A program made the position numbers and the translations under genes. The notes below the pieces were generated by a model. The model ran no database searches. It was not told the origin of the DNA and worked only from the letters and a program-made list of their open reading frames with translations. Positions 60,527 through 64,000 of a stretch of DNA of 64,000 bases are shown one piece after another; within the stretch, counting starts at the first letter, position 1; each line of letters begins with the position of its first letter. This DNA is from Mucilaginibacter sp. L294. GTDB lineage: Bacteria > Bacteroidota > Bacteroidia > Sphingobacteriales > Sphingobacteriaceae. The stretch spans positions 1 through 64,000 of the forward strand of contig NZ_LGEK01000004.1 of the NCBI RefSeq assembly GCF_001636615.1, read 5' to 3'.

Positions 60527-62842
60527 TTAGTTAAATAGCATACTGCTATCCAGTTCTTTTTTGCTTGCCCCAGGTGCAGCCATAAACACTTTTAATGGCG
60601 TCCTGCGCGGCCCCCAGCTTCCCGGGATGGTTACTGGTGTATTGTATATATATTTTACTTTAATAGTGTGATAGCCTTTTGCAAGTGGTAAGGCTGGTTC
60701 GGCTTCGGTTATTTTTTCGCCATCAATATATACCTGTGTATCATCGTATGTAGCCTGAGTGAAATTATATACACCATCAGCAGCTATATTAATGTAGCCC
60801 TTATATACTAAAGCAAAACTTTCATTGTCTTTTTTATATGGCTCGGCGTTTAATTCATTAATTATAGCCGAATCTTTAACAGTTACATAATCCACCTGGT
60901 CTGGAGATGCAAACTTCTTTTTAATGAGTTTATAACTTAATCCCGGTTTATTAGCTGTGTATTTTACTGCCGGTAGTGTAGTGCGGTTATACATTAATAC
61001 ACGCGTGGCAATACTGCGCCTGCCCGATGGGGTAATAACACGGGTTTTAAACTCGCGTTTCTCATTTGCCGGAATTTTAAAAGTTATAGGCGTTGTGTAC
61101 TCCCAATCGGTGTCTAAAGGGTCGCGGCCATTTAAGGTATAATATATTTTAGCGCCGGGCACAACAGATGCAGGGGCCCATGTAAATGTTTGGCCAATTA
61201 GCATGGTATCAATAACCGGCAATGCGGTAGGCACGCGGTAGTTGTAGTTTTTAGCATCCAAACGGGCAAAATGTTTAGCAAGGCGCACATTAACGAAATT
61301 GTTATAATCCTTATTAGCGGTTGGGCTCCAGGCCACTTCTGATAAAGCGAATAACCTTGGTAAGATCTGATATTGCAATTTGGCAACAGTAGGCACAAAC
61401 TCAGTCCATAAATTGCCTTGTACGCCAATAACATATTTTTGCTCGTCGGCGGTTAACTCTTTAGAAACCGGATCGTAATTATAAGTTTGATCAAGCGTGG
61501 CATACCTGCCAAAAGAAACAGGTTCTTGGGGGGAACCGCTTTGGTAATGATCGAAGTAGTTACCGGTTGTTTGCGGTGTCATAATAACATTATGATGCTG
61601 GCGCGCTGCTGCTATGCCCCCTTCTTCGCCGGTCCAGCTCATTACGGTAGCGTTTGGTGCAAGGCCACCTTCCAATATCTCGTCCCAGCCGATGATACTG
61701 CGGCCTTTGGAGTTGATGAATTTCTCCATCCGCTGAATGAAATAACTTTGTACCTCATCCTCGTTTTTCAGATTTTTCTCCTTCATCAGGTTCTGCACAA
61801 AAGCCGATTCTTTCCAGGGTTGTTTACCTGCCTCATCGCCCCCTATATGTATAAATTTGCTCGGGAACAGATCCATCACCTCGGTTAATACATTCTCCAA
61901 AAAAGTAAAGGTTTCTTCGGTAGGGCAGTAAAGGTTATTAAACCCGCGTGCCGGCGCTTTGCTATCGGCAGGCTGTATGCACCTTAATTCGGGGTATGCC
62001 CTTAATGCAGCCTCAGAGTGGGCGGGCATTTCAATTTCGGGCACTACATTTATAAACCGGTCTGCAGCAAATTTAACTACGTCGCGTATATCATTTTGTG
62101 TATAATAGCCGCCATATGCAAGGCTATCGGGCCAATCGCGGTTGGTATTAAACAGGGTAGCGTATCTAAAACCGCCAACCTCAGTAAGTTTAGGGTATTT
62201 TTTTATCTCAATACGCCAGCCTTGCCCGTCAACCAAATGCCAGTGAAAGTTATTTATTTTATAGGCGGCTAATAATTCAATTACCTGTTTAACCTGCGGC
62301 ACAGTAAAAAAGTGGCGGGATACATCCAGCATCATGCCCCTGTATCCAAAACGCGGTGCATCTTCAATAACCATACAAGGCAGTTTTTCGGATCCCGATG
62401 TTGCTACCGGGAACAGCTGCATAAAGGTTTGCATGCCATAGAACAGGCCGGCATCTTTACCGATGATGGTAATTCGGTTTGGAGTGATGGTGAGTTTATA
62501 GCCCTCTTTCGGTAATTTCTCAGCGCCTTTGGCAGTTAGTATTAAAGTAGTGCCTTTGGTTGATCTGAGCTTAGGGTTGTACTTACTTAGCCTGTTGTTA
62601 AAATGGCGGTTATTCAGTAAAAAATCGTGCAGAAAAACGGTTATCTTATCTTTTGGATTATCTGTTTTTACCTGGGTTAGCTGACTGAACACAAACACGC
62701 CATTGGTTTTTGTAAGCGATGCCGGGGCGGGGATGATACCCATGTGCGGGTCGTCGGCTGGGGTTTGTGCATGTGTTTTTAAGCCCAATGCAAGGATAAA
62801 GCTTAGCGCAAAAAATGTTTTAAAGAGCAATTTTGTATTCAT
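60527..62842 (-). CDS. Beta-N-acetylhexosaminidase (GH20), exported
   Basis: A 771-residue glycosidase with signal peptide ending LKTHAQ. The GH20b beta domain (about 28-145) precedes the catalytic barrel (about 150-500): GYRGMMLDVSRHFFT, KINNFHWHLVDGQGWRIEI, and the catalytic Asp-Glu pair in HIGGDEAGKQPW at about residue 333. Beyond it come a chitobiase-like beta domain (about 565-635) and a PA14-like or carbohydrate-binding end (YVDGEKITEAEP). It removes terminal GlcNAc or GalNAc from glycans or chitin fragments. I use the ATG at 62842; 20 upstream codons would put the signal inside. Confidence 0.93.
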   Translation of the reverse strand: MNTKLLFKTFFALSFILALGLKTHAQTPADDPHMGIIPAPASLTKTNGVFVFSQLTQVKTDNPKDKITVFLHDFLLNNRHFNNRLSKYNPKLRSTKGTTLILTAKGAEKLPKEGYKLTITPNRITIIGKDAGLFYGMQTFMQLFPVATSGSEKLPCMVIEDAPRFGYRGMMLDVSRHFFTVPQVKQVIELLAAYKINNFHWHLVDGQGWRIEIKKYPKLTEVGGFRYATLFNTNRDWPDSLAYGGYYTQNDIRDVVKFAADRFINVVPEIEMPAHSEAALRAYPELRCIQPADSKAPARGFNNLYCPTEETFTFLENVLTEVMDLFPSKFIHIGGDEAGKQPWKESAFVQNLMKEKNLKNEDEVQSYFIQRMEKFINSKGRSIIGWDEILEGGLAPNATVMSWTGEEGGIAAARQHHNVIMTPQTTGNYFDHYQSGSPQEPVSFGRYATLDQTYNYDPVSKELTADEQKYVIGVQGNLWTEFVPTVAKLQYQILPRLFALSEVAWSPTANKDYNNFVNVRLAKHFARLDAKNYNYRVPTALPVIDTMLIGQTFTWAPASVVPGAKIYYTLNGRDPLDTDWEYTTPITFKIPANEKREFKTRVITPSGRRSIATRVLMYNRTTLPAVKYTANKPGLSYKLIKKKFASPDQVDYVTVKDSAIINELNAEPYKKDNESFALVYKGYINIAADGVYNFTQATYDDTQVYIDGEKITEAEPALPLAKGYHTIKVKYIYNTPVTIPGSWGPRRTPLKVFMAAPGASKKELDSSMLFN

Positions 62843-62958
62843 AATAAGCAGGTAATTGGTAAGTAAATGTGAGATATACTTGTATGATTGGCTAAAATAC
62901 ATAATACCTTGTTGTTTACTATATTAACTAAGTAACAAATAATTGACACGCAGAATAT

Positions 62959-62966
62959 TACATTTG
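62959..62966 (+). promoter_or_regulatory. -7-like box before the PfkB kinase gene
   Basis: TACATTTG fits TAnnTTTG and lies 31 bases before the ATG at 62998. The upstream TTG at 62943 is only 13 bases away, a short spacer, so this is weak. Confidence 0.3.
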
Positions 62967-62997
62967 TAACCCCGCTAAACATAAATTGAATTTATAC

Positions 62998-63864
62998 ATG
63001 TACGATATTTGTTGCATAGGGCACATTACCTTAGATAAAATTGTTACCCCAAAAGCCATCAAACATATGGCCGGTGGTACGGCGTTCTATTTCTCGAACG
63101 CTATCCGCAATATGAATGTTAAGTACGGCCTGGTTACCGCCGTTGCCAAAACGGAAATGCCAAGCGTTACCGCCCTGCGGGATAAAGGCATCGAGGTAAA
63201 AGCTTTGCCCAGTGCGCATTCTGTTTATTTTGAAAACATTTATGGCGAAAACCAGGATAACCGCACCCAACGCGTGCTGCAAAAGGCCGATCCGTTTACG
63301 GTGGCTGATCTGAAAGATACCGAAGCCATCATTTTCCACCTGGGGGCTTTGCTGGCCGATGACATGTCGACCGAGTTGATCAAAGAATTATTTAGCCGGG
63401 GCAATGTTTCTGTTGATGCACAGGGTTACCTGCGCGAGGTGGTTGATCAAGGCGTAAAAGCGATTGATTGGGCTGATAAACAGGAAGCCCTGAAATATGT
63501 AGATATCCTGAAGGTGAATGAGCACGAAATGGAGGTACTAACCGGCCTAACTGATATTAAAGAAGGCGCCAAAGTACTGGCCGATTGGGGCGTTAAAGAG
63601 GTGGTAATAACCCTGGGCAGCATGGGATCTGTAATTTACGCGGATAGCATTTACTATACTATACCAGCCTATAAACCTATCGAAGTTGTGGATGCCACCG
63701 GTTGCGGCGACACCTATATGGCGGGCTACTTGTACAAGCGCGTTAAAGGTGCTGATATCCAAAAAGCAGGTGAATTTGCCGCCGCTATGGCAGGGTTAAA
63801 AATAGAAACATCGGGCCCGTTTGAGGGGACTGAGGAGGATGTTTTAGCAATGATGCAGCGATAG
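62998..63864 (+). CDS. PfkB family carbohydrate kinase
   Basis: A 288-residue sugar or nucleoside kinase of the ribokinase fold. N-terminal GHITLDKI and AGGTAFYFSNAIRNM carry the family's first glycine motif. The catalytic motif DATGCGDTYMAGYLY is at about residues 228-242. A TTG four codons upstream is an alternative start. The substrate is not evident. The stop codon is followed within 20 bases by a GGAACA repeat element. Confidence 0.9.
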   Translation: MYDICCIGHITLDKIVTPKAIKHMAGGTAFYFSNAIRNMNVKYGLVTAVAKTEMPSVTALRDKGIEVKALPSAHSVYFENIYGENQDNRTQRVLQKADPFTVADLKDTEAIIFHLGALLADDMSTELIKELFSRGNVSVDAQGYLREVVDQGVKAIDWADKQEALKYVDILKVNEHEMEVLTGLTDIKEGAKVLADWGVKEVVITLGSMGSVIYADSIYYTIPAYKPIEVVDATGCGDTYMAGYLYKRVKGADIQKAGEFAAAMAGLKIETSGPFEGTEEDVLAMMQR

Positions 63865-63876
63865 GCAACCCCGTTC

Positions 63877-63916
63877 TGTTCCACTGCAAAATGGAACAAG
63901 TGGAACAAACGGAACA
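63877..63916. repeat. GGAACA tandem-repeat element, copy 2
   Basis: TGTTCCA (63877-63883) pairs with TGGAACA (63892-63898), and NGGAACA units start at 63892, 63901 and 63910, a strict 9-base period, followed by TATTGATA. Nearly base-for-base the same as 31772-31810. The remaining 63917-64000 shows nothing else recognisable. Confidence 0.8.
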
Positions 63917-64000
63917 TATTGATAGTCAGTATTTTGGTGTTTTAATTTTGTCCTTCTATCTAAAGTTTTACTTCATTGTTTGGAAGTAATTGTCTATATG

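Noticed and set aside
1-64000. CRISPR array or mobile element
   Set aside because: The repeats seen are dispersed palindromes, not regularly spaced direct repeats with unique spacers, and there is no cas gene, transposase or integrase.

Overview
The window looks like chromosomal DNA of a Bacteroidota bacterium, most likely family Sphingobacteriaceae and close to Mucilaginibacter or Pedobacter. This assignment is inferred from gene content and signals, not from a database search. Supporting signs are a fused LpxC/FabZ gene, a PorX-type response regulator with a PglZ domain, carboxypeptidase-regulatory-like/TonB-type outer-membrane receptors, DUF4097 and DUF4369 proteins, an anti-sigma gene overlapping an ECF sigma gene, an EF-P of the HRTPGNLRAF type, and several TAnnTTTG promoter -7 boxes typical of Bacteroidota. 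I found no rRNA, tRNA, CRISPR array, transposase, integrase or phage gene. Essentially the whole window is ordinary chromosome with many short dispersed palindromic repeats between genes.

Layout. 0.2-3.7 kb: secreted M13 peptidase, then a nicotinamide riboside importer/kinase pair (pnuC and a NadR-like kinase). 3.8-6.3 kb: ECF sigma / anti-sigma / exported DUF4097 protein with an 11-residue repeat. 6.4-12.5 kb: TerC, a DUF4369-like lipoprotein, M1 peptidase, a small membrane protein, a YifB/ComM-type AAA protein and a single-domain response regulator. 12.6-22.2 kb: surface and envelope genes (large beta-barrel protein, collagen-like lipoprotein, DUF5117-type zinc protease, aspartyl protease with PDZ, YihY). 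22.3-27.6 kb: histidine phosphatase, alanine dehydrogenase, tsaE, porX and an HD hydrolase. 27.7-32.8 kb: lipid A cluster lpxD, lpxC/fabZ, lpxA, followed by a lone ABC ATPase and efp. 33-38.2 kb: exonuclease III, GNAT, cyclophilin, a small conserved protein, and a Cys/His-rich small protein followed by a TonB receptor. 38.4-45 kb: HAD phosphatase, lipoprotein, RelE/ParE-type toxin-antitoxin pair, and the threonine operon thrA-thrB-thrC with its leader. 45.1-51.4 kb: rsgA, dtd, a sodium:solute symporter preceded by two tiny membrane proteins, and a PIG-L deacetylase. 51.5-56.2 kb: TetR-controlled TolC/HlyD/DHA2 efflux operon. 56.4-64 kb: AhpD-like protein, peroxiredoxin, a probably frameshifted WG-repeat-like locus, a DUF2306 protein, GH20 hexosaminidase and a PfkB kinase.

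The best-supported regulatory discovery is a complete transcription attenuator ahead of thrA: a 21-codon Thr/Ile-rich leader peptide, a 12-bp terminator, and a 9-bp antiterminator pairing between the end of the leader reading frame and the 5' arm of the terminator. Other points of note are two near-identical tandem GGAACA repeat elements (one accompanied by a 22-bp perfect palindrome), palindromic repeats whose first three bases supply the stop codon of the adjacent gene, a previously hidden 42-codon membrane-protein gene coupled to the symporter, paired operator-like sites before the tetR gene, and a likely +1 frameshift splitting one gene at 58.55 kb.
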